A stretch of 64,000 nt of DNA from Opitutia bacterium (lineage in GTDB: Bacteria; Verrucomicrobiota; Verrucomicrobiia; Opitutales; Opitutaceae), in NCBI GenBank assembly GCA_947472765.1, contig CANJCM010000013.1, forward strand, positions 1-64,000, in the 5' to 3' direction. Positions within the stretch are counted from its first letter, which is position 1, and the number at the start of each line of letters is the position of its first letter. Both the position numbers and the translations under genes were made by a program. The notes below the pieces were generated by a model. That model made no database searches, was not told the DNA's origin, and worked only from the letters and a program-made list of their open reading frames with translations. Below are positions 8,648-17,303 of the stretch, piece after piece.

Positions 8648-9091
8648 ATGCCCATCACCGCTCCCGATCTCACGCTCCATTCACCTCGCAGCCCTCGGAT
8701 CCGCCTGGGCGGATACGTGCACCTGCCCCGTCTCCTCGACAAGGCGAGGGCCTTCGCCGTCGGCAAGGCCGGGGAATTCAATTATAACTGCACCCTCGAC
8801 GAGCAGTTCTTCGGATTCACCGGCATCAGCCCAAAAGCGTTCCTCACCGCGGTGAAGTCCGGTAAATCCGACACCGCCATGCTGGCTTGGGTCAGCGCCC
8901 GGACCAAGCGCCAGCCACTGGAAATTGTGCAATGGTCCACCTGGATGGAGAACCGTTCCCCCGGTAGCGGGCTGGCCCACGGTCGGTTCCAGGAATCGAT
9001 TGCGCAGCTCGCGCCCGAACGGACGGACATCGCCACTTTCTTCGAACGGCTCGATCTCGACGACTACGTCAGTTTCGGCGGGCAGGGCTGA
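8648..9091 (+). CDS. DUF5069 domain protein
   Basis: A 147-residue DUF5069 protein. Diagnostic features are PRIRLGGYVHLPRLLDKARA near residues 15-35, the NYNCTLDEQFFGFTGI segment, SDTAMLAWV, and FFERLDLDDYVSFGGQ at the C-terminus. The family is widespread in Verrucomicrobia and has no known function; it looks soluble, with no signal peptide or membrane segment. The gene stands alone between the vapBC pair and the chemosensory operon and is not obviously linked to either. Confidence 0.85.
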   Translation: MPITAPDLTLHSPRSPRIRLGGYVHLPRLLDKARAFAVGKAGEFNYNCTLDEQFFGFTGISPKAFLTAVKSGKSDTAMLAWVSARTKRQPLEIVQWSTWMENRSPGSGLAHGRFQESIAQLAPERTDIATFFERLDLDDYVSFGGQG

Positions 9092-9215
9092 GCGGGGGTC
9101 GCGAAGCGTCCCTGAGGACGGAGGGCCGCGTCGAAGGCGCGAACGCCTCGGCCGGTCTGAATGACACGAGGACAATGTCCGAGCGTGGCAAACCGCGCGC
9201 AGGCGGCTCGCTGTC

Positions 9216-9262
9216 TTTTCGAAGGCCCTTCGGGCGCGGACGAGCCACGCCCCTACGAAGCA
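9216..9262 (-). repeat. REP-like palindrome, opposite-orientation copy
   Basis: Read on the minus strand it gives TTCGTAGGGGCG, then CTCGT, then CGCGCCCG, matching the layout at 7575-7619. The whole 9092-9608 gap has no gene I can support; it presumably contains the promoter of the chemosensory operon. Confidence 0.6.
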
Positions 9263-9608
9263 ACTTCAGGCGAGCCTCGGGCGCGCCCTGGCTCGGTGGA
9301 TTGGGGGATCGGTTTTTGCGCCTTCTGCGCCTTTTTGCGGCCATCAAAACCAAGGAAGAAGTAAGAAGGCAGAAGGAAGAAACGGAACCGAAGTCCGTTT
9401 CGGAGGCTGCCGCGTAGGCCGCCGCTACTTTCGAGGGAGCAGTCGAATTTCAAAGTCCGGCGCCCCTTCCGTGCGGTGGCGGCCGAATGTCGAACCTCTC
9501 GGCCTCAATGGCGGCTTTTGCATCACACCAGGGTAAGCAAAGCGTAGTTCCTCCTATGGCCATGAGGCGTGGTCCCTGTACGGTGAATCTTCCGCCCCCC
9601 GCGGCAAT

Positions 9609-10124
9609 ATGCCTCAACACCTTCTCGAGCCTTCTTATCGACCAGGAAGCTCCCCGTTGAAGGGGGATAGGAGCATTCTTTGCTTCACGCTGGATACGCA
9701 CCTATGCGGCGTGTGGCTTGATGTCGTGGAGCGCGTTTTGCCCGCGATGGAGCTAGTGCCGTTACCCTCCGCGCCCGCGATCGCGATCGGCGTCTTCAAT
9801 CTCGAGGGACGGATCATCCCCGCCTTCGACCTTCGCCGGCGATTCGGTCTGCCGGAGCGCGAACTCGCGGTGACCGACCAATTCATCGTTGCGCGAACGC
9901 GGGGACTAACGGTGGCCATCGTGGTCGACGACAGCCATGGGCTGGTCCCCTGCGATCCCGAGCGCCTCACCAACGCCGACTCAATTCTTCCGGGACTGCC
10001 CTTGGTGCGTGGTGTCCTGCGCCACGGAGACGCCCTGATTCTGGTCCATGACCTCGGCGATTTCCTGTCGCTGGAAGACACTCGGCAACTTGATGTCGCG
10101 CTGCAGGGCGTATGGCACCCTTGA
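9609..10124 (+). CDS. CheW-like adaptor (WspB position)
   Basis: A 171-residue single-domain CheW protein that should couple the methyl-accepting receptor to the CheA kinase. The CheW fold runs from about residue 22 (ILCFTLDTHLCGVWLDVVERVLP) through IGVFNLEGRIIPAFDLRRRFGLP, the usual hydrophobic groove region, to LGDFLSLED. The first 20 residues are an unstructured extension. It is the first gene of a seven-gene operon; its last 13 bases overlap the CheR start. Position and partner order match WspB of Wsp-like systems. Confidence 0.9.
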   Translation: MPQHLLEPSYRPGSSPLKGDRSILCFTLDTHLCGVWLDVVERVLPAMELVPLPSAPAIAIGVFNLEGRIIPAFDLRRRFGLPERELAVTDQFIVARTRGLTVAIVVDDSHGLVPCDPERLTNADSILPGLPLVRGVLRHGDALILVHDLGDFLSLEDTRQLDVALQGVWHP

Positions 10125-11617
10125 CGCTCACACTCCAACGCCTGGCCGCGGTCAGCGATGTTATCGAGAAAGCCTTTGGCCTTCACTACCCTCCCGATCG
10201 AGGCGTGGACCTGCAGCGGCTGCTCACCCGGGCGAGCAAGGCGTCAGGCGGAGTGGGCCTGGAAGCTTTTGTCGAATCTCTCCTCGCCGGACCGCTGTCG
10301 GCGGAGCAAAGGGCCCTGCTGATCGATACCCTGACAATCGGCGAAACCTACTTTTTCCGCGAACCGCAGGTGTTTAACACCCTCGCGTGGCATTTTGGCG
10401 GCGCCCATGCGAATCCCGCCGATGCCAGCAACGCGCTTCGCGTTTGGAGCGCGGGGTGTTGCACGGGCGAGGAAGCCTATTCCTTGGCCATTATGTTTGA
10501 CCGCCACCGTGCCCGCTTTCCCCAGAGGCGGATCGAACTGCTGGCAACGGATATCAACCCGCGGTACTTGCAAGAGGCCAAGAGCGCCATCTATGGACCA
10601 TGGTCCTTCCGCGGCGCACCGCCTTGGCTGCAGGCCAGGTATTTACACCCGCTCGGTGACGGCCGGCATCAGGTGTGTGCGGAGATCCGCGCCGCCGTGA
10701 AGTTCGCGCAGGTAAACCTCACGACGGACGACTATCCGTCGATCAAAAACGGTACACTCGGGCACGATCTGGTTCTCTGCCGCCACGTGCTGATGTATTT
10801 TTCGCCGCAGGAGTTCGCCCGGGTCATACACCAGTTAGCCGCTTGTCTGCGGGAGGGCGGCTGGCTGGTGGTGAGCACGGCGGAAGTCGGCCAGGTTAAC
10901 GATCCATCCCTCGTCCCCATCCAGATCGAAGGGGTGACGGTTTTTGTGAAACGCAGCCACCGGCCGGGAGCTACCGCGGTGGCGACCCCGAGGCACAACG
11001 GCCACGAAGACGCTTTTTCCATCTCGGCCCCATCGCCAGTCCCCCCGCCACCGCGGGTGACCAAGCCCGCCACGATGTCGCCGGCTCAACGTGCGCCAAG
11101 ACCGCCCAGCCCACCGGATGCCCACCACCTCCCGGGCCCGCAATTAAATGCCGCCCTGCTGTCCACGGCGCTGACGCACGCTGACCAGGGAAACCTTCCT
11201 GCCGCGCTCGAGATCTGTGATCATTTACTGCGACAGGATAAACTCCAAGCGTTGCCCCATTTTCTGCGCGCCTCGGTGCTAAGCGAGATGGGCGATCCGC
11301 GGGAAGCCATGCATTCCCTCAGTCGCGCAATCTACCTCGAGCCCGACTTCATTGCCGCACATCTACTCCTTGCCAGTCTGGAGAGATTGGACAAACGCGC
11401 TGATGCCGCGGAGCGCCACTGGCGAACAGCCCGTGGGCTCGCGACCCGGATCCCGCCAGCTACGCTCCTGCGGGAAGCTGCTGAGCTGACCGCCGGGCAG
11501 CTGCTTGCGCTCCTCTCAGCCGTAACCGAGGAACCCGCGAAGCCAAGTCCTCGGCCCCATCCCGCTAGCGCCTCACGACGGCGCCGTCTGGCGGGCAATG
11601 CTGTTCTCCCCGGATGA
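10112..11617 (+). CDS. CheR methyltransferase with C-terminal TPR (WspC-like)
   Basis: A 501-residue chemoreceptor glutamate methyltransferase using S-adenosylmethionine. The helical CheR N-terminal domain includes LTIGETYFFREPQVF near residue 75. The Rossmann domain has WSAGCCTGEEAYSLA (SAM loop), ELLATDINPRYL, then DLVLCRHVLMYF and LREGGWLVVSTAE. After a proline-rich linker (about residues 290-345) come TPR-like helices to residue 470 (ALEICDHLLRQDKLQALPHF, AIYLEPDFIAAHLLLASLERL). This CheR-TPR fusion is typical of WspC. It overlaps the gene before by 13 bases and the gene after by four. Confidence 0.92.
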   Translation: MAPLTLTLQRLAAVSDVIEKAFGLHYPPDRGVDLQRLLTRASKASGGVGLEAFVESLLAGPLSAEQRALLIDTLTIGETYFFREPQVFNTLAWHFGGAHANPADASNALRVWSAGCCTGEEAYSLAIMFDRHRARFPQRRIELLATDINPRYLQEAKSAIYGPWSFRGAPPWLQARYLHPLGDGRHQVCAEIRAAVKFAQVNLTTDDYPSIKNGTLGHDLVLCRHVLMYFSPQEFARVIHQLAACLREGGWLVVSTAEVGQVNDPSLVPIQIEGVTVFVKRSHRPGATAVATPRHNGHEDAFSISAPSPVPPPPRVTKPATMSPAQRAPRPPSPPDAHHLPGPQLNAALLSTALTHADQGNLPAALEICDHLLRQDKLQALPHFLRASVLSEMGDPREAMHSLSRAIYLEPDFIAAHLLLASLERLDKRADAAERHWRTARGLATRIPPATLLREAAELTAGQLLALLSAVTEEPAKPSPRPHPASASRRRRLAGNAVLPG

Positions 11618-12162
11618 ATTTCCACTCCAACCTGGACCGCCAAGCCATCCTGCGGAGGCGGGCCGCCGCCTTCGCCCGCCCGCCGGCACTGAGCACGGCG
11701 CCGACCGATGTGATTGATGTCGTCGAGTTCTCTATCTCTGGCGAGCGCTACGCGGTCGAGACCGCCTGCGTCAGCGAGACCGCCGTGCTCACGCACCTCA
11801 CGGCCCTGCCCTGCACCCCGAATTTCGTGGTCGGGATCGTGAATATCCGGCACCACATCCGGCACGTCATCGACCTGCGCGAATTCTTCGAGCTACCACC
11901 GCGCGGGATCGTGGACCTCCACCATGTGGTATTTATCCAGCACGGTGAAATTCACCTCGGCCTTCTCGCTGATCAGGTGACCGGCCTGCGGCTGCTGCCG
12001 CGCGCGAGTTTGCAGCTCCCGCCCCCGACCTTCGCGGGCCTTCGCGCCGACTACTTCAAGGGCATCACCTCCGATGGCCTGGCCGTGCTCGACGCCGTCC
12101 GCATCATCACGGATCGCCGCCAGATCGTGCAGGAAAAAGTCGATCTCCCGCCCACCTCCTGA
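11614..12162 (+). CDS. Second CheW-like adaptor (WspD position)
   Basis: A 182-residue CheW protein. The domain starts near residue 38 ([21 protein letters not shown]), continues with [22 protein letters not shown] and [13 protein letters not shown], and ends in [15 protein letters not shown]. The N-terminal 35 residues are charged and probably disordered. It is translationally coupled to the CheR-TPR gene through an ATGA overlap and lies 32 bases before the receptor gene. Two CheW genes flanking a CheR-TPR gene is the Wsp arrangement. Confidence 0.9.
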   Translation: MNFHSNLDRQAILRRRAAAFARPPALSTAPTDVIDVVEFSISGERYAVETACVSETAVLTHLTALPCTPNFVVGIVNIRHHIRHVIDLREFFELPPRGIVDLHHVVFIQHGEIHLGLLADQVTGLRLLPRASLQLPPPTFAGLRADYFKGITSDGLAVLDAVRIITDRRQIVQEKVDLPPTS

Positions 12163-12194
12163 CCCTTTTTTCAAGCACACGCATTTTTACCCTT

Positions 12195-13838
12195 ATGAAC
12201 TGGATTAACAACCTCTCCACCCGCGCCAAACTGTTCGCCAGTTCCGGCGTGCTGCTGCTAATCATGCTGGGGATCTTCGGGTTCTCGATCTGGTCGCTGA
12301 ATAGAATCAGAGCCGACCAGCAGGAAATGTCAGTCTACGACCTCGAAGTCCTGAACGCCATCGCGGAACTACGCGAGAAAGAGGACTGGCAGCGTATTCG
12401 CATTCTCGATGCAATGATTGCAAAAGAGGCATCTTTCCGGGAACGGCTCCTCGCCGAAATCGAGCAGAACGTCTCCGGGGTGAATCAGCAGATCGAAATC
12501 CTCGAAAAAAAGTTCGCCGCGGATAGCCAAACCACCAGCCAGACCATTAGCCGCATGGCCGAATTTCGGACCGTGCTCGAGGCCTACCGCCAGACGCGTC
12601 GCGAACAAATCAAGATGATCTTGGCTGGCCATCTGGACCAGGCGGCGGCCGTGGCCGAAATTCAGGAACCACGCTTCATTCGCATGACCGCCATCCTGAG
12701 CGAAATATATGAGGGTTCCTTTCAACACGTGCGCGAATCCTCCGCGCATTTAATCTCGCTGACCGCGAAGGTCACCTCAGTCATTACGGTAGCTGGAGTC
12801 GCGGCCATAATTCTGGCCATCATCATCGCGCTTATCCTGAGCCGCTCGATCGCGGAACCGCTGCGCCGCTTCGCGGCCCTCGCTGACCGCGCTGCGGCGG
12901 GAGATCTTTCCGTCAACGAGGCCCCGCTGCAACGCGCAGACGAGGTCGGCATCCTGTCCCGCGCGCTCGGCCGGCTGCTGGAGAGCCTCCGGATCCAGAT
13001 TCGTAATATTACCGAGGGCGTAAACGTTGTAAGTGCGTCCGCGGCGGAAATCTCGGCCGCCACCAACCAACTCGCCGCCACCGCGGGCCAGACTGCCGCT
13101 GCAATCAGCGAGACGACCACCACGGTGGAGGAATTAAAGCAGACCGCCGGCGTCTCCAGCCAAAAGGCCAAGACGGTTGCGGAAAGCGCAGAGAAATCAT
13201 CCGATGTCGTCCAGCGGGGGCGCATAGCCATCGATGATACCGTCGTCGCCATCAACCGCATCCGCGAGCAGATGGAAACGATCGCCGACCGCATGGTGCG
13301 GCTCAAGGATCAGTCGCAATCCATCGGGCAGATCGTGACCACAGTTCAGGACTTGGCGGCCCAATCAAACATGCTCGCCGTCAATGCCGGGATCGAGGCC
13401 GCTCGAGCCGGCGATCAGGGCAAGGGCTTCGCTGTCGTCGCCCAGGAAGTGCGCAATCTCGCCGATCAGTCGAAGCAGGCCACGGTGCAGGTGATGGCAA
13501 TCCTCGGTGAAATCGAGAAGGCCGCGAGCTCCGCCATGCTGGCCACCGATCAAGGTGGCAAGACGGTCGAGGCTGGCGTCTACGAGGCGTCGCAGGCCGG
13601 CCAGGCCATCCTCCAGCTCGCTTCGAGCTTTACCGAATCCACTGCCTCAGCCGCGCAGATCGCCGCGTCGAGCCAGCAGCAGCTCATTGGCGTGGAGCAA
13701 GTCGGGATGGCGATGCAGGAACTGAAGGACGCGGGCCTGCAAAATGCGGACGGCGCCAAACAGCTCGAAGGGTCGGCCCGGAACCTGCAGGATCTGGGCG
13801 AGCGCCTGCGGGGCCTGGTGCAGCACTACAAACTCTGA
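12195..13838 (+). CDS. Methyl-accepting chemotaxis protein (WspA-like receptor)
   Basis: A 547-residue inner-membrane receptor. TM1 lies at about residues 12-34 ([19 protein letters not shown]), followed by a periplasmic four-helix-bundle-type sensor of about 155 residues. TM2 is at about 193-217, then a HAMP domain ([23 protein letters not shown]) and a coiled signalling domain. The hairpin tip that contacts CheA and CheW is clear near residue 390: [20 protein letters not shown] followed by [17 protein letters not shown]. It is the only receptor in the operon and presumably its dedicated input. The ligand or stimulus is unknown; WspA proteins respond to surface or envelope stress. Confidence 0.93.
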   Translation: MNWINNLSTRAKLFASSGVLLLIMLGIFGFSIWSLNRIRADQQEMSVYDLEVLNAIAELREKEDWQRIRILDAMIAKEASFRERLLAEIEQNVSGVNQQIEILEKKFAADSQTTSQTISRMAEFRTVLEAYRQTRREQIKMILAGHLDQAAAVAEIQEPRFIRMTAILSEIYEGSFQHVRESSAHLISLTAKVTSVITVAGVAAIILAIIIALILSRSIAEPLRRFAALADRAAAGDLSVNEAPLQRADEVGILSRALGRLLESLRIQIRNITEGVNVVSASAAEISAATNQLAATAGQTAAAISETTTTVEELKQTAGVSSQKAKTVAESAEKSSDVVQRGRIAIDDTVVAINRIREQMETIADRMVRLKDQSQSIGQIVTTVQDLAAQSNMLAVNAGIEAARAGDQGKGFAVVAQEVRNLADQSKQATVQVMAILGEIEKAASSAMLATDQGGKTVEAGVYEASQAGQAILQLASSFTESTASAAQIAASSQQQLIGVEQVGMAMQELKDAGLQNADGAKQLEGSARNLQDLGERLRGLVQHYKL

Positions 13839-13863
13839 ATCTCCCGTTCACGCCCCGCCGGCC

Positions 13864-16212
13864 ATGACCCCAAAGGAGCAGGAGTTTCTCACGCGTCTGC
13901 GCGTCACCTTTCGTCAGGAGGCGTCCGAATACCTGCAAGCGATGGGGGAGGAACTGCTGACCCTCGAAAAGGCAACGCCGGCGGATCGCCGTCCCGAGGC
14001 GTACGAACCCATCTTCCGCACGGCCCACAGCCTGAAAGGCGCCGCCCGCGCGGTCGGGGCCAAGGAAATTGAGACCCTCTGCCACCCGCTTGAGAGCGTT
14101 TTCGCCGCCGGCAAACAGGGGTGCTGGAATCCTGACCCCGCTGCGTTCGACGCGCTGCACGGCGCACTCGATCTCCTGAACCGGGTGCTGGCTGCGACCG
14201 GCCCCGAGCACGCCGGTGCCATGGCCGAACAGGTCGCCGCTGGGATGCGGAGGCTGGAAACTCTCGCGGCCGAGGCGAAAACCGTTCGATCTTCCGCCCC
14301 CGTTGGACCGGCCAGGGATCCGGCTCCGCCGCCACCCCTGCCGGTCCCGGCGCCAGCTCGCGCCTTCCCCTCCACCCCTGCCGCCTCCCCCCGTGCCGGC
14401 GAGTCAACCGCTCCGGCCGCGGCGACCATTCGCATCCCAGTCGAAAAACTGGATCTGGTGCGGCACCACACCGAGGAGTTACTGACCCTCAAACAGACTG
14501 CGCACCATCTCACGAGCGAGTTGCTGGAAATGATGGATCGATACGCGCAATGGGACCGCCGCCGTGACCAGCTGCGGCGCGCCCAGCGAACCCTGCAGCA
14601 GTTGCAGCGGGACCACGCCGACGCCACCACGGCGCAAGCGCATCCCACCTTGGCCGCAACCCGCGAACTGCTCGAGTTTCTGGAATGGGAATCGCGCCAT
14701 CTCAGGACGCTCGGAAACCAGATCAACGCGCTCCACCTGACCACCCGCCGTGACAGCCACACCGCAGCGAAGCTGGTCGACGGGGTGCTCGACGCCACCA
14801 AACAACTCCTGCTCCTGCCATTCGGCACGATCACCGATGCACTCCCCTTGATGGTCCGCCAACTCGGCCGCGATCAAGGCAAGCCTGCCGAGCTCATCCT
14901 GCGCGGCCTCGAGGTCGCCCTGGAGAAACGCATCCTCGATGAGATGAAGAATCCGCTGGTCCACCTCGTGCGCAACGCCATCGACCACGGCATCGAGTCT
15001 GCCCCGGATCGCGCCCGCGCGGGCAAGCCACCCGTCGCCACGCTCACCCTGAGCGTCAAGCTGATGGAAGGTGGCAAGGTGGAAATTACGCTGGCCGATG
15101 ACGGCGGGGGCATCGACGCCGCCCGCGTCAAGCAGGCGGCCATAAACCGGGGAATCATCTCCGCCGACGAAGCCGCCACGATTGATCACAGCCGCGCCCT
15201 CGCGCTGATTTTTCATTCGGAGGTGACCACGAGCCCAATCGTGACCGACCTGTCCGGCCGCGGTCTTGGCCTCGCCATCGTCCGCGAGAAAGCCGAGAAT
15301 CTCGGCGGCGAGGTGCAGGTCGAAACCGTGCACGGCCAGGGCACGCGGTTCCGCCTGGTCCTGCCCATGACCCTCAGCGCCTTTCGCGGTCTGGTGATTC
15401 GGGTGTCGGGCCATCCGTTCGTGGTGGCGCTCTCGGCCATCGAACGCGTCGCCCTCATCCGACCGGCGGAAATTTCCACCGTGGGCAACCGCGCCACCCT
15501 CTCGCTCGGCGGGCAGGCGCTGCCGGTGGTTTTCCTCGCGAAGGTGCTGGAGCTGCCCGACGAACAGCCACGCCAGCCGGCTCCCACCACGCGCCCCGTC
15601 GTGGTACTGGGGCCGCCGGACGCCCGGGTGGCATTTCTGGTCGACGAGGTCATCCGCGACGAGGAAGTCCGCTTCGAAGCCCTCGCCGCCCCACTCGTGC
15701 GGGTGCGAAACATCGCCGGCGCCACCATCCTCGCTTCGGGGGAACTCGTGCCCGTGCTCAACGCTAACGATCTCCTGCGCTCGGCCCTGAGAGCGACTGC
15801 CGGCCCACGCCTCGCACGACGAACCGAAACTGACCGCCAAACCGCCACCGCCAAGTCGATCCTCGTGGCGGATGACTCGATCACCTCACGCACGCTGCTG
15901 AAGCACATCCTTGAGTCGGCGGGCTTCAAAGTAACCACCACGGTTAACGGCCTTGAGGCGCTCGAGGCGCTGCGCTCCAACTCCTTCGATCTCGTGCTTT
16001 CGGACGTGCAAATGCCGCGTCTCAGCGGCCTCGACCTTACCGCCCGGATCCGCGCGGACCAGCGCCTCGCCCATCTGCCGGTGGTGCTGATAACCGCGCT
16101 CGCCTCGCCGGAAGACCGCGCCCGCGGCGTTGACGTCGGTGCCAATGCCTACCTGGTGAAAAGCGATTTTGACGAGACCAGCCTGTTGGAAATCGTTCGC
16201 CGGCTCGCATGA
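13864..16212 (+). CDS. CheA-REC hybrid histidine kinase (WspE-like)
   Basis: A 782-residue CheA fused to a receiver. The ATG at 13864 begins the HPt domain; the reading frame is open upstream only as overlap with the receptor gene. In order: HPt with phosphoacceptor His55 (TAHSLKGAARAVG), a proline-rich linker (about 145-180), a dimerisation helix pair, the ATPase with N-box HLVRNAIDHGIES and G-box GRGLGLAIVREKAENLGG, a CheW-like regulatory domain from about residue 500, and a C-terminal receiver (ILVADDSITSRTLL) with phosphoacceptor Asp714 in LSDVQMP. No P2 domain is evident, as expected where the receiver is fused. The gene overlaps cheB by four bases. Confidence 0.93.
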   Translation: MTPKEQEFLTRLRVTFRQEASEYLQAMGEELLTLEKATPADRRPEAYEPIFRTAHSLKGAARAVGAKEIETLCHPLESVFAAGKQGCWNPDPAAFDALHGALDLLNRVLAATGPEHAGAMAEQVAAGMRRLETLAAEAKTVRSSAPVGPARDPAPPPPLPVPAPARAFPSTPAASPRAGESTAPAAATIRIPVEKLDLVRHHTEELLTLKQTAHHLTSELLEMMDRYAQWDRRRDQLRRAQRTLQQLQRDHADATTAQAHPTLAATRELLEFLEWESRHLRTLGNQINALHLTTRRDSHTAAKLVDGVLDATKQLLLLPFGTITDALPLMVRQLGRDQGKPAELILRGLEVALEKRILDEMKNPLVHLVRNAIDHGIESAPDRARAGKPPVATLTLSVKLMEGGKVEITLADDGGGIDAARVKQAAINRGIISADEAATIDHSRALALIFHSEVTTSPIVTDLSGRGLGLAIVREKAENLGGEVQVETVHGQGTRFRLVLPMTLSAFRGLVIRVSGHPFVVALSAIERVALIRPAEISTVGNRATLSLGGQALPVVFLAKVLELPDEQPRQPAPTTRPVVVLGPPDARVAFLVDEVIRDEEVRFEALAAPLVRVRNIAGATILASGELVPVLNANDLLRSALRATAGPRLARRTETDRQTATAKSILVADDSITSRTLLKHILESAGFKVTTTVNGLEALEALRSNSFDLVLSDVQMPRLSGLDLTARIRADQRLAHLPVVLITALASPEDRARGVDVGANAYLVKSDFDETSLLEIVRRLA

Positions 16213-17303
16213 CTGAATCCACTTCCAAAATCCGCGTGCTGGTGGTGGACGACTCGGACGTCGACATCATGCGGCTGGTCAACCTCTTCAACTCGGACGC
16301 GCGGTTCCAGATCGTCGGCACCGCCTCCAGCGGCGCCGAGGCCATCTCCTTTAACAAGCAGCTGGCACCTTCTATCATCGTCATGTCCGTCACCATCGGT
16401 GGGAGGAGCAGCGTCGAGACAACTGAGCGCATCATGCACACCAGGCCGGTGCCGATCGTGCTCTGCGCCGGGCTGTCGACCAGCGACGCCGACCTCTCCT
16501 TTCGCGCAATGGCGGCGGGCGGGCTGGCCGTAGTCGGAAAACTGAGCGCACCGCTCCACCCGGATCATTCGGCGCAAGCGCGGAAGATAAAGGACACCGT
16601 GGTCAACATGGCGGAGGTCAAGCTCGTCCGACGCTGGCACCGCGCCAAAACGCATACTCCCAGCGTGGACCGAAACGCCGCACCCGCGCCTCGGGCCGCC
16701 AACCGCCTGAATCTGGTGGTGATCGGCGCCTCGACCGGTGGCCCCCCCGCCTTGACCAAAATCCTGTCGCTGCTGCATCCAGATTTTCCGCTGCCCATTT
16801 TGGTGGTGCAGCACATCGCGCCGGGCTTTCTCGCGGGCATGGCACACTGGCTGCAACAGACTTCCCGCCGCAAGGTTCACATCGCTGGTGAGAAAGAGCG
16901 ACCGCTGCCCGGTGAGGTCTACCTCGCGCCCGACGATTGTCACATGGAGGTTGACGCAGACGGCATGATCGTTCGTCAGTCGCGCACGAAGACCAATATC
17001 TACTGCCCCGCGGTTGCCCGACTCTTCCAGTCAGTGGCGAAGTCGCGTCTGGCCGATCGCACGATCGCGATGCTTTTGACGGGGATGGGCGCAGACGGCG
17101 CGAAGGAATTGCTCCTGCTGCGGCAACACGGAGCGATCACCATTGCGCAGGACGCGAAAAGCTCGGTCGTCCACGGCATGCCGGGCGAAGCGATTCGCCT
17201 CGGCGCCGCCCTGCACGTCCTGCCTCCTGAGGGCATCGCTGAGCTCCTGACGGAATTGGTGCGAACGCAAACCCCAGCCGCCGTAAAACCCGAATGTCGA
17301 TGA
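16209..17303 (+). CDS. CheB-type methylesterase with degenerate receiver (WspF-like)
   Basis: A 364-residue receptor methylesterase/deamidase. The C-terminal domain is intact, with catalytic Ser175 (GASTGG), His202 (VQHIAPGF) and Asp296 (TGMGADGA). The N-terminal receiver keeps the acidic pair (VVDDSD) and a Lys near 111, but the phosphoacceptor position is occupied by Ser60 (IIVMSVTIGG, where IVLDI-MPGMDG is usual) and the following MPGMDG-type loop is lost. Phosphorylation by CheA is therefore unlikely, so the enzyme may be constitutive or controlled by binding. Its start overlaps the CheA stop and its end overlaps the next gene. Confidence 0.92.
   Translation: MTESTSKIRVLVVDDSDVDIMRLVNLFNSDARFQIVGTASSGAEAISFNKQLAPSIIVMSVTIGGRSSVETTERIMHTRPVPIVLCAGLSTSDADLSFRAMAAGGLAVVGKLSAPLHPDHSAQARKIKDTVVNMAEVKLVRRWHRAKTHTPSVDRNAAPAPRAANRLNLVVIGASTGGPPALTKILSLLHPDFPLPILVVQHIAPGFLAGMAHWLQQTSRRKVHIAGEKERPLPGEVYLAPDDCHMEVDADGMIVRQSRTKTNIYCPAVARLFQSVAKSRLADRTIAMLLTGMGADGAKELLLLRQHGAITIAQDAKSSVVHGMPGEAIRLGAALHVLPPEGIAELLTELVRTQTPAAVKPECR

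Noticed and set aside
9609-17303. Flagellar chemotaxis operon
   Set aside because: No CheY, CheD or flagellar genes; the CheR-TPR and CheA-REC fusions and two CheW genes fit the Wsp-like class.
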